Source: Streptomyces sp. CB02058 (GTDB lineage Bacteria > Actinomycetota > Actinomycetes > Streptomycetales > Streptomycetaceae). Taken from it: a stretch of DNA of 64,000 nt. The notes beneath the pieces are model-generated. The model did no database searches. It saw only the letters and a list, made by a program, of their open reading frames with translations, and was not told the DNA's origin. The stretch is taken from contig NZ_LIPG01000003.1 in the NCBI RefSeq assembly GCF_001905505.1, positions 1,566,916-1,630,915 on the forward strand. Direction: 5' to 3'. Shown in pieces: positions 33,774-42,723 of this stretch. The position numbers were made by a program, and so were the translations under genes. Positions within the stretch are counted from its first letter, which is position 1. Every line of letters begins with the position of its first letter.

Positions 33774-35991
33774 CGGTGACCCCCCGGGTGAGCAGGACGC
33801 GCACGGTGTGGATGCCGGCGGTGGGCAGGTCCGCCGCATGCGTGGGCACGACCAGCGCGTCCCGGCCGACGGTGCGCAGGCCGTCCAGGAGGCGGGCCCA
33901 GTCCGTGGCAGGGCCGGGCGGCGCGGGCTCGGTGCGGTCGACCGCGATCAGGGCCGCGTCCAGGTCCCGGAGCAGGGGGTCGCCGATGTCCGGGGCGGTG
34001 TCGGCTCCGCCCTCGGCGTCGGCCGCGAACTGGGCCTCGCCGAGCAGGTCCCGTACGGCTTCCACGACGGCCCCCGCGCGGTCGAGGGCGGCGCCGACGG
34101 CCCAGCGGGCGGGTCCGGTGGCGGCCCGGGCCAGGACGGCATGGGCGCCGCTGTGGGCGGGCTCGCCGAGGTCGAGGAGTTCGACCGTGAGGCCCAGGTG
34201 GGCGGCGGAACCGAGCAGGAACGTCACCTCGGGGTCGTCACCGAGTTCCTCGTGCGGGATCACGGACACGTTCCCCGACTGCCGGACGGCCCGGGTCAGG
34301 GCGTCGTGGGCGAGTGCGGAGAGCAGCCCGCAGGCGGCGGCCTCGGGAAGGTCGGCCCCGGCGCCGGCACCGGCCCGGGTGGGCTCGAAGCTCCGGTCGG
34401 CGTTGTCCCGGCCGAAGGGGCGTACGGCCGCGGCGGGCACCCGTATCCGCTCCTTGGTGACGAGTGAGGTGGCCAGGGTCCAGGCCGCGTGAGCTCCGGT
34501 GCCGGTACCGGAGGCGATGGTGAGGGCCGCCGGATCCACGGCGGGCACGGTGTCGTCCGGTGCGGGGACGGCGGGCACCACGTGCTCGGCGTAGACGGAC
34601 GCCGCGGCGTTCAGAGCGCGCAGCCGGGCCCCGGCCGTGTGGTGGACGTCGAAGGCCGTGATGGTGCGGAAGCCGCGTGGGCCGAGACCGAGGGCGACGG
34701 ATCCGACCTTCAGCGGGGTCTGTGTCAGGGGCTCGTCCGCGTAGTGGGTGAAGACCCCGGCGTGCGGGCGGACCAGCGCGGAGCGGCGCTCCAGTTCGGC
34801 CAGCGGGCCCTGGGCGGCGTCGTCGTCCGGGGCGGTGGCCACGGTCGGCAGGAACGCAGGGCGTACCGGTGCCGATGACACGTCGACCGGTTCCGGGGCG
34901 GTCGGGGCGGTGGCGCAGTGCGGGCAGCGGGGGTGCGGCAGCAGCGGCTCCGAGGCGACGTCGAAGGACTCCATGTCCTGGATGAGCAGCTTGCCCCGGG
35001 TCTCGGCCGGGAGCGCCTCGGTGATCAGGCGGAAGACCTCGAAACCGAGCAGGTTGCCGAGCATGGCGGCGAGCGGTCCGGCAGGCTGCGCGCCCGAGGT
35101 GCCGGTGCCCAGGGCGAGCCCGCTCCAGAGGTCGGCGGCGGCCGGGCCGCCGGAAGCGCCGAAGCGCAGGGCGGCGCAGGACCAGCAGCCCGTCGATCCG
35201 GCCGTCATCACCGGCCCGACCACGGCCCGGGTCCCGAACGTCCAGGCGGGCAGCAGCGTCCGCCCCTCGGGGACGCCCTCCCGCAGCAGGGCGAGCACGG
35301 CCGCCGGTACGCGGGGGCCGGCGGCGGCCACCACGACGTCGTACCCCTCGTACGCCGCCCAGCCCGCCGGTTCGGCCCGGGCGCCCGGCAGCACGGCCAG
35401 CGTCACCGGGCAGTCCTGGTCGGTGAGTTCGGCCACCTCGCGGTGGACGGCCGCGATCTCCGCGGGCGTGACACCGCCGGAGCCGTCCAGGAGCGCGGGG
35501 TCGACGGCCACGGTGGCGCAGCCGTTGCGGATCAGCGACAGCGCGCACCAGCGGGCCACCGGGCCGTCGCCGAGGACGGCGACGCGGGCGGCGCGATAGC
35601 GGGCGAACCGGGCGCCCGCACCGTCGGCGTAGTGGTCGATGTAGGCGATCTGCTCGGCGAAGCGGGCGGTCGCGGCCGGAGGGACGGCGGCGGCCGCCTC
35701 TTCGGCCGGCGGCACCGGACGGGCGAAGCCACGCGCGTAGAGTGCCGCGACGAGTTCGCCCACCATCGCCTTCTGGCGCTCTCCGAAGCCCTGACAGATC
35801 TCCTCGACGGATCTGCTGCCGTCCAGGTGCGGCACGAGGAGGGTGGCGAACCGGTAACCGGACTTGGCGGTGAGCTGGAAACCGCCGTCCGCGTTGTGGA
35901 AGATCACCCCGTTGGGAGTCTCGGTGAACAGGACGTCGCGACGGACTCGCGGCCGACTTCCGGCGGTCTCTGCGTACGGCGTTGTTGCCAT
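33763..35991 (-). CDS. ThiF/E1-like leader-binding protein with degenerate YcaO-like tail
   Basis: A 742-residue protein. The first ~95 residues (RRDVLFTETPNGVIFHNADG to SVEEICQGFG) form a PqqD-like RRE that should bind the precursor leader. Then comes a ThiF/E1-like domain (AARVAVLGDGPVARWCALSL) with zinc-type Cys pairs CWSC and CPHC. The C-terminal half (about 400-740) aligns by eye with YcaO enzymes (TAFDVHHTAGARLRALNAAA) but lacks the ERD and EGLER ATP-site signatures. It should deliver the precursor to the two YcaO enzymes. It is the first gene of the operon; GAGGTG lies upstream of the ATG. Confidence 0.85.
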   Translation of the reverse strand: MATTPYAETAGSRPRVRRDVLFTETPNGVIFHNADGGFQLTAKSGYRFATLLVPHLDGSRSVEEICQGFGERQKAMVGELVAALYARGFARPVPPAEEAAAAVPPAATARFAEQIAYIDHYADGAGARFARYRAARVAVLGDGPVARWCALSLIRNGCATVAVDPALLDGSGGVTPAEIAAVHREVAELTDQDCPVTLAVLPGARAEPAGWAAYEGYDVVVAAAGPRVPAAVLALLREGVPEGRTLLPAWTFGTRAVVGPVMTAGSTGCWSCAALRFGASGGPAAADLWSGLALGTGTSGAQPAGPLAAMLGNLLGFEVFRLITEALPAETRGKLLIQDMESFDVASEPLLPHPRCPHCATAPTAPEPVDVSSAPVRPAFLPTVATAPDDDAAQGPLAELERRSALVRPHAGVFTHYADEPLTQTPLKVGSVALGLGPRGFRTITAFDVHHTAGARLRALNAAASVYAEHVVPAVPAPDDTVPAVDPAALTIASGTGTGAHAAWTLATSLVTKERIRVPAAAVRPFGRDNADRSFEPTRAGAGAGADLPEAAACGLLSALAHDALTRAVRQSGNVSVIPHEELGDDPEVTFLLGSAAHLGLTVELLDLGEPAHSGAHAVLARAATGPARWAVGAALDRAGAVVEAVRDLLGEAQFAADAEGGADTAPDIGDPLLRDLDAALIAVDRTEPAPPGPATDWARLLDGLRTVGRDALVVPTHAADLPTAGIHTVRVLLTRGVTDAG

Positions 35992-36179
35992 GCGTGCGTC
36001 ACACCTCTTGTTCGGGGGCGGAATGGGGCGGCCCGGGGTTCGGGCCTGTTCGGTTGTCGTGCCGGGCGCGGGTCTCGCGCTGACGGGGTGTTACGGGTGG
36101 TGCGGATGAAGCTCGTGGTGCGCTGAGTGGCGCACAGGGCGTACGCCGGGGGTTCCGGCGCCTTGCCGGGTGGTCCGTA

Positions 36180-38066
36180 TCAGCGCAGGGCGGCGGCGCT
36201 GCCCAGCGGGGGGATCTCCTCGCGCCGGGGCGGGCGCAGCAGGGCGGGTGCGTGCCTGGTCGCTGGTGCCGCCGCACGCCGGGCGTGCGCCCGGAGCAGG
36301 TCATGCATCCGAAAGGCCCCGGACGGCCCCTCCTCCAGGAGGCCCGCGTCGAGGAGCCGCTCCATCACCTCCTCCGCCGTCTCCTCCGGGATGCCGAGGA
36401 CATCGGCCGCCCCGCCGACGGTCAGCGGATCAGGGGCCCCGGCCCCGAGCCGCAGATGCGCTTCGGCCAGCGCCGGGGGCAGTCGCTCCAGGGCCTCGTC
36501 CAGGGTCAGCGGCACCGACATGCGAGGGTCGTCTGCCAGGGTGAGGCGGGCGGGCATGTCGCGGCGCAGCCAGTCGGCGCATGCGGCCAGCGGCAGCCGG
36601 GGCCGGGTGAGCAGCCGAGCGGCGGCGATCCGCAGGGCCAGCGGGTGGTGCCCGCACACGGAAGCCAGCAGGTGGGCGGCCGAGGGCTCGGCTTCGACCC
36701 GTTCGCGGCCGAGCACGGCAGTGAGCAGGGCGTAGGACTCCCACGGTTCCAGGGCGCCCAGGCGGTGGACGGTGCCGCCGTGCGTGGCGACGAGCGCGGC
36801 GAGCCCCATCCGGCTGGTCACGATCGCGGCGCCGTCCGCATGGGCGGTCAGCAACGCGCGTACCTGGTCGGGGTGGACGACATCGTCGAGGATCAGCAGC
36901 GTCCGGCCGCGCCCCGAGGCGGGCGCGGGCAAATGCCGGCGCACCTGTTCGGTGGCCTCGCGCACGGGCAGTGGGGTGCCGTCGGGGCGGGTCAGCGTGA
37001 GCAGGACGCAGCCGCCCGGGTAGCGGGCGGCCACCGTATGGGCGATGTGCAGGGCGAGCGCGGTCTTGCCGATGCCGGGCGCCCCGGACACCACTGCGAC
37101 GGGGGCGCGCCCCGAGGAGTCCTGATTGCCCGTCAACAGCTCTACCAGGGCGGCGACTTCACGTCCCCGTCCGGTGAAGCTGGGCACAGCGGGGAGCGGG
37201 GCCACCTCGACGGTTCCGTCGTCGCACCATCCCGCGTCGTGGGCCTCCTCTTCTTCGTTCGCCGGATCCGGCGACCCGGCGAGCAGCTGCGGAGCGAGAG
37301 GGGCGGATGCCCGTCCCACGTCAAGGCCGCCGAGGTCGTCGCCTCGCAGGATGGCCAGTTCGAGCCGCTGGAGTCCGGCTCGCGGGTCGACGCCGAGTTC
37401 GCGCCGCAGATACCCCTTGATCCGGCGGTACTCCGCCAGCGCCTCGGTCTGCCGACCGGTGCGGTACAGAGCAAGCATGAGCTGCTCCACGAACCGTTCA
37501 CGGCCCGGGTATACGCGCGTAACCTCCCAAAGATCAACGAGTGTTTCACGGCAGCGGCCGTGCTCCAGTTCGATGTCACAGACCCTCTCCAGCACGCGCA
37601 GCCGCTCCTCCGCGAGCCGGGGCACCTCGTCCCGGTGCAGCAGGTCGGAGGGGACGTTGGCGAGCAACGGGCCCTGCCACAGGGCGAGTGCCTGGCGCAG
37701 GGTGTAGAGCTCGGCCTCTCCACCGGAGGTTCCGGCCCGGTCCACGAGCTGCCGGAAGTGCAGCAGGTCAAGGGTCTCGGCGTCAGCGCTCATGCGGTAT
37801 CCGCCCGCCATCGCCACGACGGCCTGGTCCTCGATGCCGTACTTGGCGAAGATCCTGCGCAGCCTGAGGACGCAGCTCTGGAGCGCGGCCTTGGCGGTGG
37901 CCGGCTGTTCCTCACCCCAGACGATGCCGCGCAGATGCTCGGTGGAGACCACGGAGCCGGGGCGGATGAGCAGCGCGGCCAGCAGCGCGGTCGGCTTGGA
38001 GGGCGGGAGTACCACGACATCCCGCCCGTCGGTGATGCTCAATGGCCCGAGCAGTTGGAATCGCAC
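36180..38066 (-). CDS. SARP-family activator with NB-ARC ATPase domain
   Basis: A 628-residue regulator. An OmpR-type winged helix (residues 1-95: LLGPLSITDGRDVVVLPPSK to VLRLRRIFAKYG) is followed by a bacterial transcriptional activator domain (LLHFRQLVDRAGTSGGEAEL to YRRIKGYLRRELGVDPRAGL), then an NB-ARC module with Walker A SGAPGIGKTAL and Walker B TLLILDDV. TPR repeats of AfsR are absent. GTG start with AAGGTGG upstream. It lies 188 nt upstream of the RiPP operon in the same direction and is its likely pathway-specific activator. Codon use around 37530 is less GC-biased than the rest. Confidence 0.9.
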   Translation of the reverse strand: MRFQLLGPLSITDGRDVVVLPPSKPTALLAALLIRPGSVVSTEHLRGIVWGEEQPATAKAALQSCVLRLRRIFAKYGIEDQAVVAMAGGYRMSADAETLDLLHFRQLVDRAGTSGGEAELYTLRQALALWQGPLLANVPSDLLHRDEVPRLAEERLRVLERVCDIELEHGRCRETLVDLWEVTRVYPGRERFVEQLMLALYRTGRQTEALAEYRRIKGYLRRELGVDPRAGLQRLELAILRGDDLGGLDVGRASAPLAPQLLAGSPDPANEEEEAHDAGWCDDGTVEVAPLPAVPSFTGRGREVAALVELLTGNQDSSGRAPVAVVSGAPGIGKTALALHIAHTVAARYPGGCVLLTLTRPDGTPLPVREATEQVRRHLPAPASGRGRTLLILDDVVHPDQVRALLTAHADGAAIVTSRMGLAALVATHGGTVHRLGALEPWESYALLTAVLGRERVEAEPSAAHLLASVCGHHPLALRIAAARLLTRPRLPLAACADWLRRDMPARLTLADDPRMSVPLTLDEALERLPPALAEAHLRLGAGAPDPLTVGGAADVLGIPEETAEEVMERLLDAGLLEEGPSGAFRMHDLLRAHARRAAAPATRHAPALLRPPRREEIPPLGSAAALR

Positions 38067-38135
38067 CCTCGTCCACCTTCCGTCCCTGCCTCGCCACGGC
38101 CGTGTCGGGCCGTACGGATGCCTTGCCCACCTGGC

Positions 38136-38357
38136 CTACTGCCAGCCGAAGTCGTGAGGGCCACGGCCGGGAACGGGAGGGGTTACGAAGTCGGGGACCG
38201 TGCCGGGGAGGAGGACACCGGAGAACGGGACACCGTGGGGGACGGTGGGCGCGCTCGCGGTCGCGGCCTGGGCCGGAACGACGAGGGCGGCGACGGCGAG
38301 CCCGGCGACGACGAGGGTTCTCAGTCCCGGACAGGAGGTGCGGTGGAGGCGAGTCAT
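38136..38357 (-). CDS. Small secreted peptide of unknown function
   Basis: A 73-residue protein with a signal peptide (LRTLVVAGLAVAALVVPAQAATA) and a short Pro/Gly/Val-rich mature part ending HDFGWQ. GGAAGGG lies 7 nt before the ATG. It reads toward the SARP gene, 69 nt away, and is divergent from the LuxR-type gene. Function unknown; the mature part (about 40 residues) could be a peptide signal or a surface peptide. Confidence 0.6.
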   Translation of the reverse strand: MTRLHRTSCPGLRTLVVAGLAVAALVVPAQAATASAPTVPHGVPFSGVLLPGTVPDFVTPPVPGRGPHDFGWQ

Positions 38358-38639
38358 ACGGGGGCCCTTCCGACTGTCTGTGGGAAGCGGTCTACAACAT
38401 GGCGAGTTTTGTATGAAGTGATCCAACGGTGAAGCTCGGGCTGGTGGACCGATGAGGCCATGGCCCCTTCCGTCCAGCCACTGGAGCCCCGGCCGCACCA
38501 GCGCGGAAGGCCCTCTGCCCGAAGGTGCACGCTCGTGCCATGATCTTCACCGAAGCACCATCGGAGAGTCGAAGAGAATCCATCGCGACCTGCGGAAAAC
38601 AACCACCCGGAGGCGCATGTCCCCTGGCGAGGAGGGACG

Positions 38640-39647
38640 ATGCTGGGCCCCTTGGGTCTGGACGCCGCTGCGGAGGCCGTGTACCGCGCACTGCTCGACC
38701 GGCCGCACGACACCGTGACGGAGTACTGCTCCCGGCTGGAGATGACGTCCGATCAGTTCGATTGCGCACTAGCGGAGTTAGAGAACCTGTCGCTGGTCCG
38801 TCCGGCTTCCGGCGCCGGCCCGCGCCGGGTCCACGTGGTCAACCCGCGACTCGGCCTGGAGACGCTGCTGGCCCGGCAGCGAGCCGACCTCGCGACGCGC
38901 GAGCAGCGGGTGCGCGCGGGCGAGGCGGCGGTCGCCGGCCTGCTCAGCGGACTGACCGCCTCGGACCCGGGCACGGGCGATTCACCAGTGGTGCACCTCA
39001 ACGGTGTGGACCATGTGCGGGACTATCTCGACCGGTTGCACGAGGAGGTGGAGGAGGAGATCCAGACCTTCGCCACGGGTGGTGCGCAGACCGAGGAGAA
39101 CATGCGCGCCTCCCGCCCGCTCAACCAGCGGCTGCTGGGACGCGGGGTGCGGATGCGTACGGTCTATCTGGACAGTGTCCACAACCACGCCCCCACGGTG
39201 GCGCACGTCACGTGGCTTGCCTCGCAGGGCGCCGATATCCGCACCGCGCCGTCGCTCAGTACGCGCATGATCATCACCGACCATCGGCTGGCTCTGGTGG
39301 CTCTGGACGACCAGGACTCCTCGCTGGGGGCTCTGGTGGTGACCGGGCGAGGGCTCATCGCGGCCCTGGAAGCGCTGTTCGAGAGTGTCTGGGACAGGGC
39401 GGAGCCGTTGGGCAGGCAGGAGAAGCACGAGGCCGACACGTTGACCCGCCAACAGCACGAGACGCTGCGGCTGCTGGCGCGGGGATACACGGACGAGGCC
39501 ATAGCCAAACGGCTCGGAGTCTCCCCCCGCACGGCCCGCCGCATAGCCACGGGCCTGCTCGGACATCTGGACGCCCGCAGCCGCTTCCAGGCAGGCGTCC
39601 ACGCGGCCCAGCAGGGCTATCTGCGCACGGGCGGACCGAAGCCGTAG
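38640..39647 (+). CDS. LuxR-family regulator with TrmB-like N-terminal domain, contains TTA codon
   Basis: A 335-residue cytosolic regulator. The N-terminus (AAEAVYRALLDRPHDTVTEY to LENLSLVRP) is a TrmB-like winged helix, the middle resembles the PLD-like domain of this group (HVRDYLDRLHEEVEEEIQTF), and the C-terminus is a LuxR HTH (LTRQQHETLRLLARGYTDEA, then IAKRLGVSPRTARRIATGLL). A TTA leucine codon lies at 38778-38780 (codon 47), with a rare CTA three codons earlier, so translation should depend on bldA tRNA. It sits between the RiPP and NRPS loci and could serve either. GGAGGG precedes the ATG. Confidence 0.88.
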   Translation: MLGPLGLDAAAEAVYRALLDRPHDTVTEYCSRLEMTSDQFDCALAELENLSLVRPASGAGPRRVHVVNPRLGLETLLARQRADLATREQRVRAGEAAVAGLLSGLTASDPGTGDSPVVHLNGVDHVRDYLDRLHEEVEEEIQTFATGGAQTEENMRASRPLNQRLLGRGVRMRTVYLDSVHNHAPTVAHVTWLASQGADIRTAPSLSTRMIITDHRLALVALDDQDSSLGALVVTGRGLIAALEALFESVWDRAEPLGRQEKHEADTLTRQQHETLRLLARGYTDEAIAKRLGVSPRTARRIATGLLGHLDARSRFQAGVHAAQQGYLRTGGPKP

Positions 39648-40500
39648 GACGTGCCGTCACCGTGCCGTCGTGCGGTCGGAGCGAGCCCGAGCCGGGCTGT
39701 CCACGTCACACGTGATCACAAGGAGGCGGATCGCTCCGAAATCCCCCGATATATCGGCAGTTCGGCAATCCGCCCGCCATCCGGCCCACTTGTGGCGGTC
39801 GCCCGCCACCGGGGTGGACGGCGACCGGGATACTTGCTCTGTGCCGTTGCTGCGGGCGGACGGGGCGTGGTCGTGGTGACGGGAGTCGCCGGCTTCGCCG
39901 AACAGGGATGCGCCGCTGAGAGGTGTCCCGTGACTCCTGATCGAGGCGGCGGCCTCGGACAGTGTGCGATCACGTCTGACCGGCGCGGTTGGTCCGGCTC
40001 CGGCTCATGCCGTCCGTGGCCTGTCTCTTCCGCGGTGCGTCGGGTGCCGGTGAGCTGTCGAAGCCCTGGTTGAGGCATCGCCCCCGTGTCCGCGTACCCG
40101 TAGCGCACCGCGTACGACCTTCCCTCGCGATGCCGGTCGCTGGTGGGCCGGTGGTCCGCGCCCGATACCTGTCACCCGACCGTCGGTATCGGCCCGGTTG
40201 CCTCCCGCTCGCATGTCATGTTTCGGACAAGGTCCGGATCATGGTCGCGCCGGAGTCGTCCCGGGTTGTGGTCCGGCCCTGCCGTGCCTGCGGCACGGGT
40301 GCTCGACGGACGCGGCGGGGCGGGCATTCCTGAGTGCGGCCCTGGCGGCGCCCCCGCAGCCTGCGGAAACGGCGGACGGCCGGGGCGTCCGTGGGGTGCG
40401 ACAGTGGGGCATCCCCGATTCGGCCGCCGCCCGCACGGTGTCGGCGACACCGTGCGGCAATACTGCCGAAACGATCGAGGAAAGTGCCGAGGTGGCAGGA
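39648..40500. other. Large gene-free interval between the two biosynthetic loci
   Basis: About 850 nt in which no frame shows a recognisable protein, ribosome site or consistent codon bias; the long open frames are GC-driven. One clear element is the perfect 12-bp palindrome CCGATATATCGG at 39746-39757, an AT-centred site unlike its surroundings and a plausible regulator-binding site about 100 nt after the LuxR-type stop. The rest may be decayed coding DNA or a boundary region. Confidence 0.6.
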
Positions 40501-40525
40501 TTTCATCGGCCATTGATCGATGAAA
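40501..40525. promoter_or_regulatory. Inverted repeat TTTCATCG-9 nt-CGATGAAA upstream of the NRPS operon
   Basis: Perfect 8-bp arms (40501-40508 and 40518-40525) end 12 nt before the -35 box of the operon promoter. Position and symmetry fit an activator or repressor operator. Confidence 0.55.
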
Positions 40526-40537
40526 CTATAGGCCCCG

Positions 40538-40566
40538 TTGACGCCCTGTGGGGAGTGTTTTAGCGT
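40538..40566 (+). promoter_or_regulatory. Vegetative-type promoter of the acyl ligase / NRPS operon
   Basis: TTGACG (40538-40543), 17-bp spacer, TAGCGT (40561-40566), a good HrdB-type match, 67 nt upstream of the first ATG. The leader that follows contains an unusually AT-rich run (TTAAATATAGG) before the AGGAG ribosome site. Confidence 0.65.
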
Positions 40567-40633
40567 GGTCCCTCGTGCGACCAGCCGGTGGCTTAAATAT
40601 AGGTCTTATCGCGTCCCCCTAGGAGCGGTGAGC

Positions 40634-42631
40634 ATGTCTGCAGAACAGATATCAGCGCTGTCGGATCGTGAATTCCCCACGCTCGTCCATGTGCTTCGGC
40701 ACCGGGCGGAAAAGCAGCCGGACGACACCGCCTACGTCTTTCTCATCGACGGTGAGGAAGAAGAACTGCGCATCGGGTACGGCGAGCTCCTGCGCTCCGC
40801 CGAGCAGGTGGCCGGCATGCTGGCCGCCCGGCACGGGCCGGGCGAACGAGCGCTGCTCCTCTTCCCGCCGGGGCCGGACTACGTCGTCGCGTTCTACGGC
40901 TGCCTGCTCGCAGGCGTCGTCGCCGTGCCCGCCTATCCGCCCCAGGACGCCCGCGGCCTCGGGCGGCTGGACGCCATCGTGGCGGACGCTGGCGCGAGCA
41001 TCGCGCTGACCACGAAGGATCTGCTGCCGGTCGCCCGCACCGCGTTGCGGGCGCCGCTGGCCTGGATCGCCACGGACGCCCCGCGGGAGGAGACCGCCGA
41101 GGCGCCCGCCGCCGCGGACCCCGCCGGACCCGAGCCCGGGCAGGTCGCCTTCCTCCAGTACACGTCGGGTTCCACCCGGCTGCCGCGCGGGGTGGTACTC
41201 ACCCACGCGAACCTCACGCACAACGTGGAGAGTATTTACCGGGCATTCGCCGGAACGTCGCGCGACGTCATGGTGAGCTGGCTCCCTCCCTATCATGACA
41301 TGGGCCTTATCGGTGCAATTCTCGCGCCGCTCCACGGCGGATTTCCCGCCGTCCTGATGGCGCCACTGCATTTTCTTCAGAATCCTTATCGGTGGCTCCG
41401 GGCGATATCGCTGCATCGCGGCAGCATCAGCCCGGCACCGAATTTCGGTTATGAATTATGTATCCGCAAGATCGACGACGAGCGGCTGGCGTCGCTCGAC
41501 CTGTCCTCCTGGCGCGCGGCGGTGAACGGGGCCGAGCCGGTGCGGGTGGAGACGGTCGAGCGGTTCGCGCGGCGGTTCGCCCCGGTCGGCTTCGACCCCG
41601 CCGCGTGTCGCCCCAGCTACGGACTCGCGGAGGCGACCCTGTTGGTGACGGGTGACCCGCTGGGCCAGGAGGTCCGGCGCTTCCCGGTGGAGGGCGTGGA
41701 GCGGATCGCCTGCGGGACAGCCCGGGGCGGCCAGTCGGTCGTCGTGGTGGACACCGCCACCCTCGCCCCCGCCGCACCGGGCCGGGTCGGCGAGATCTGG
41801 GTCGCGGGTCCCAGCGTCGCCTCCGGCTACTGGGGCCGCCCCACCGAGAACGAAGCGCTGTTCGGCGCGACCCTGCCCGACGGCCGTGGCCCCTACCTGC
41901 GCACCGGCGACCTCGGGACGCTGGACGAGCACGGTGCCCTGGCCGTCACCGGGCGGCTCAAGGACCTCATTGTCCTGCGTGGCCGCAACCTCTATCCCCA
42001 CGACGTGGAGCACGCCGCCGAGGTGGGCCACCCCGCGGTACGCCCCGGCTGCGGGGCGGCGTTCACCGTGCCCGTCGACGGCGAGGAACGGCTCGTCCTG
42101 GTGGTGGAAACGGCGGACGGGGCGGACCTCGAGAACGTCGCCCCGCACGTCCGGCGCGCCGTGTGGGAGGAGTGCGAGGCGGAACTCCACGAACTGGTGC
42201 TCCTGCCGCCCCGCACCGTCCCCAAGACTTCCAGCGGGAAGATCCAGCGGCGCGCGACGCGCGACGCGTACCTCGCCGGGGAGCTGCCCCGGATCGGAGG
42301 GCTGCGGCCCGACGCCGCGGCGACTCCCGGAGGACCCGACCGCACGCCCCCGCGCACCGCCCTGGAATCCCTGATCGCCACGGTCTGGGCCGAACTGCTG
42401 GAGCGACCCGGTGTCGGGGTCCACGAGGACTTCTTCGCCTCGGGAGCGCAGTCGTTGCTGCTCGCCCGGCTGGCCGCGCGGATCGAGGCCGAGCTGCCGG
42501 TGCGCGTCACCGTCGGCGATCTTTTCCAGGCGTCCACCGTGGCCAAGCTGGCCGCGCTCCTGGAGAGCCGGCCGCTCGCCGTGGACGAGGAGCACGCCGC
42601 CGGTCTCCTCGTCCGGAGCGACGACGGCTGA
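40634..42631 (+). CDS. Fatty acyl-AMP ligase with C-terminal acyl carrier domain, contains TTA codon
   Basis: A 665-residue protein. The FAAL/adenylation domain (1-570) shows the ATP motif YTSGSTRLPRG, WLPPYHDMGLIG, RPSYGLAEATL and the lysine region PKTSSGKIQRR. The family activates fatty acids as acyl-AMP and passes them to a carrier protein rather than CoA. A carrier domain follows (590-650) with its phosphopantetheine Ser in FFASGAQSLLLAR. A TTA codon at 41456-41458 (codon 275) implies bldA control of the whole operon. The 41220-41460 stretch is markedly less GC-rich than its flanks. AGGAG precedes the ATG. It probably starts the assembly line with an acyl group. Confidence 0.9.
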   Translation: MSAEQISALSDREFPTLVHVLRHRAEKQPDDTAYVFLIDGEEEELRIGYGELLRSAEQVAGMLAARHGPGERALLLFPPGPDYVVAFYGCLLAGVVAVPAYPPQDARGLGRLDAIVADAGASIALTTKDLLPVARTALRAPLAWIATDAPREETAEAPAAADPAGPEPGQVAFLQYTSGSTRLPRGVVLTHANLTHNVESIYRAFAGTSRDVMVSWLPPYHDMGLIGAILAPLHGGFPAVLMAPLHFLQNPYRWLRAISLHRGSISPAPNFGYELCIRKIDDERLASLDLSSWRAAVNGAEPVRVETVERFARRFAPVGFDPAACRPSYGLAEATLLVTGDPLGQEVRRFPVEGVERIACGTARGGQSVVVVDTATLAPAAPGRVGEIWVAGPSVASGYWGRPTENEALFGATLPDGRGPYLRTGDLGTLDEHGALAVTGRLKDLIVLRGRNLYPHDVEHAAEVGHPAVRPGCGAAFTVPVDGEERLVLVVETADGADLENVAPHVRRAVWEECEAELHELVLLPPRTVPKTSSGKIQRRATRDAYLAGELPRIGGLRPDAAATPGGPDRTPPRTALESLIATVWAELLERPGVGVHEDFFASGAQSLLLARLAARIEAELPVRVTVGDLFQASTVAKLAALLESRPLAVDEEHAAGLLVRSDDG

Positions 42632-42723
42632 GCCGGCCCGCCCCCCGGCCCGGCCGCCCCGCGACCGGCCGCCCGCCCCGCACCTCTCGTACGCATGCCG
42701 ACCGCCGAACCGCAGGGGAGACC

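Noticed and set aside
39651..40563. Several open frames of 70-140 codons in the gap before the acyl ligase gene
   Set aside because: No ribosome sites, no family resemblance, inconsistent codon bias; treated as gene-free.
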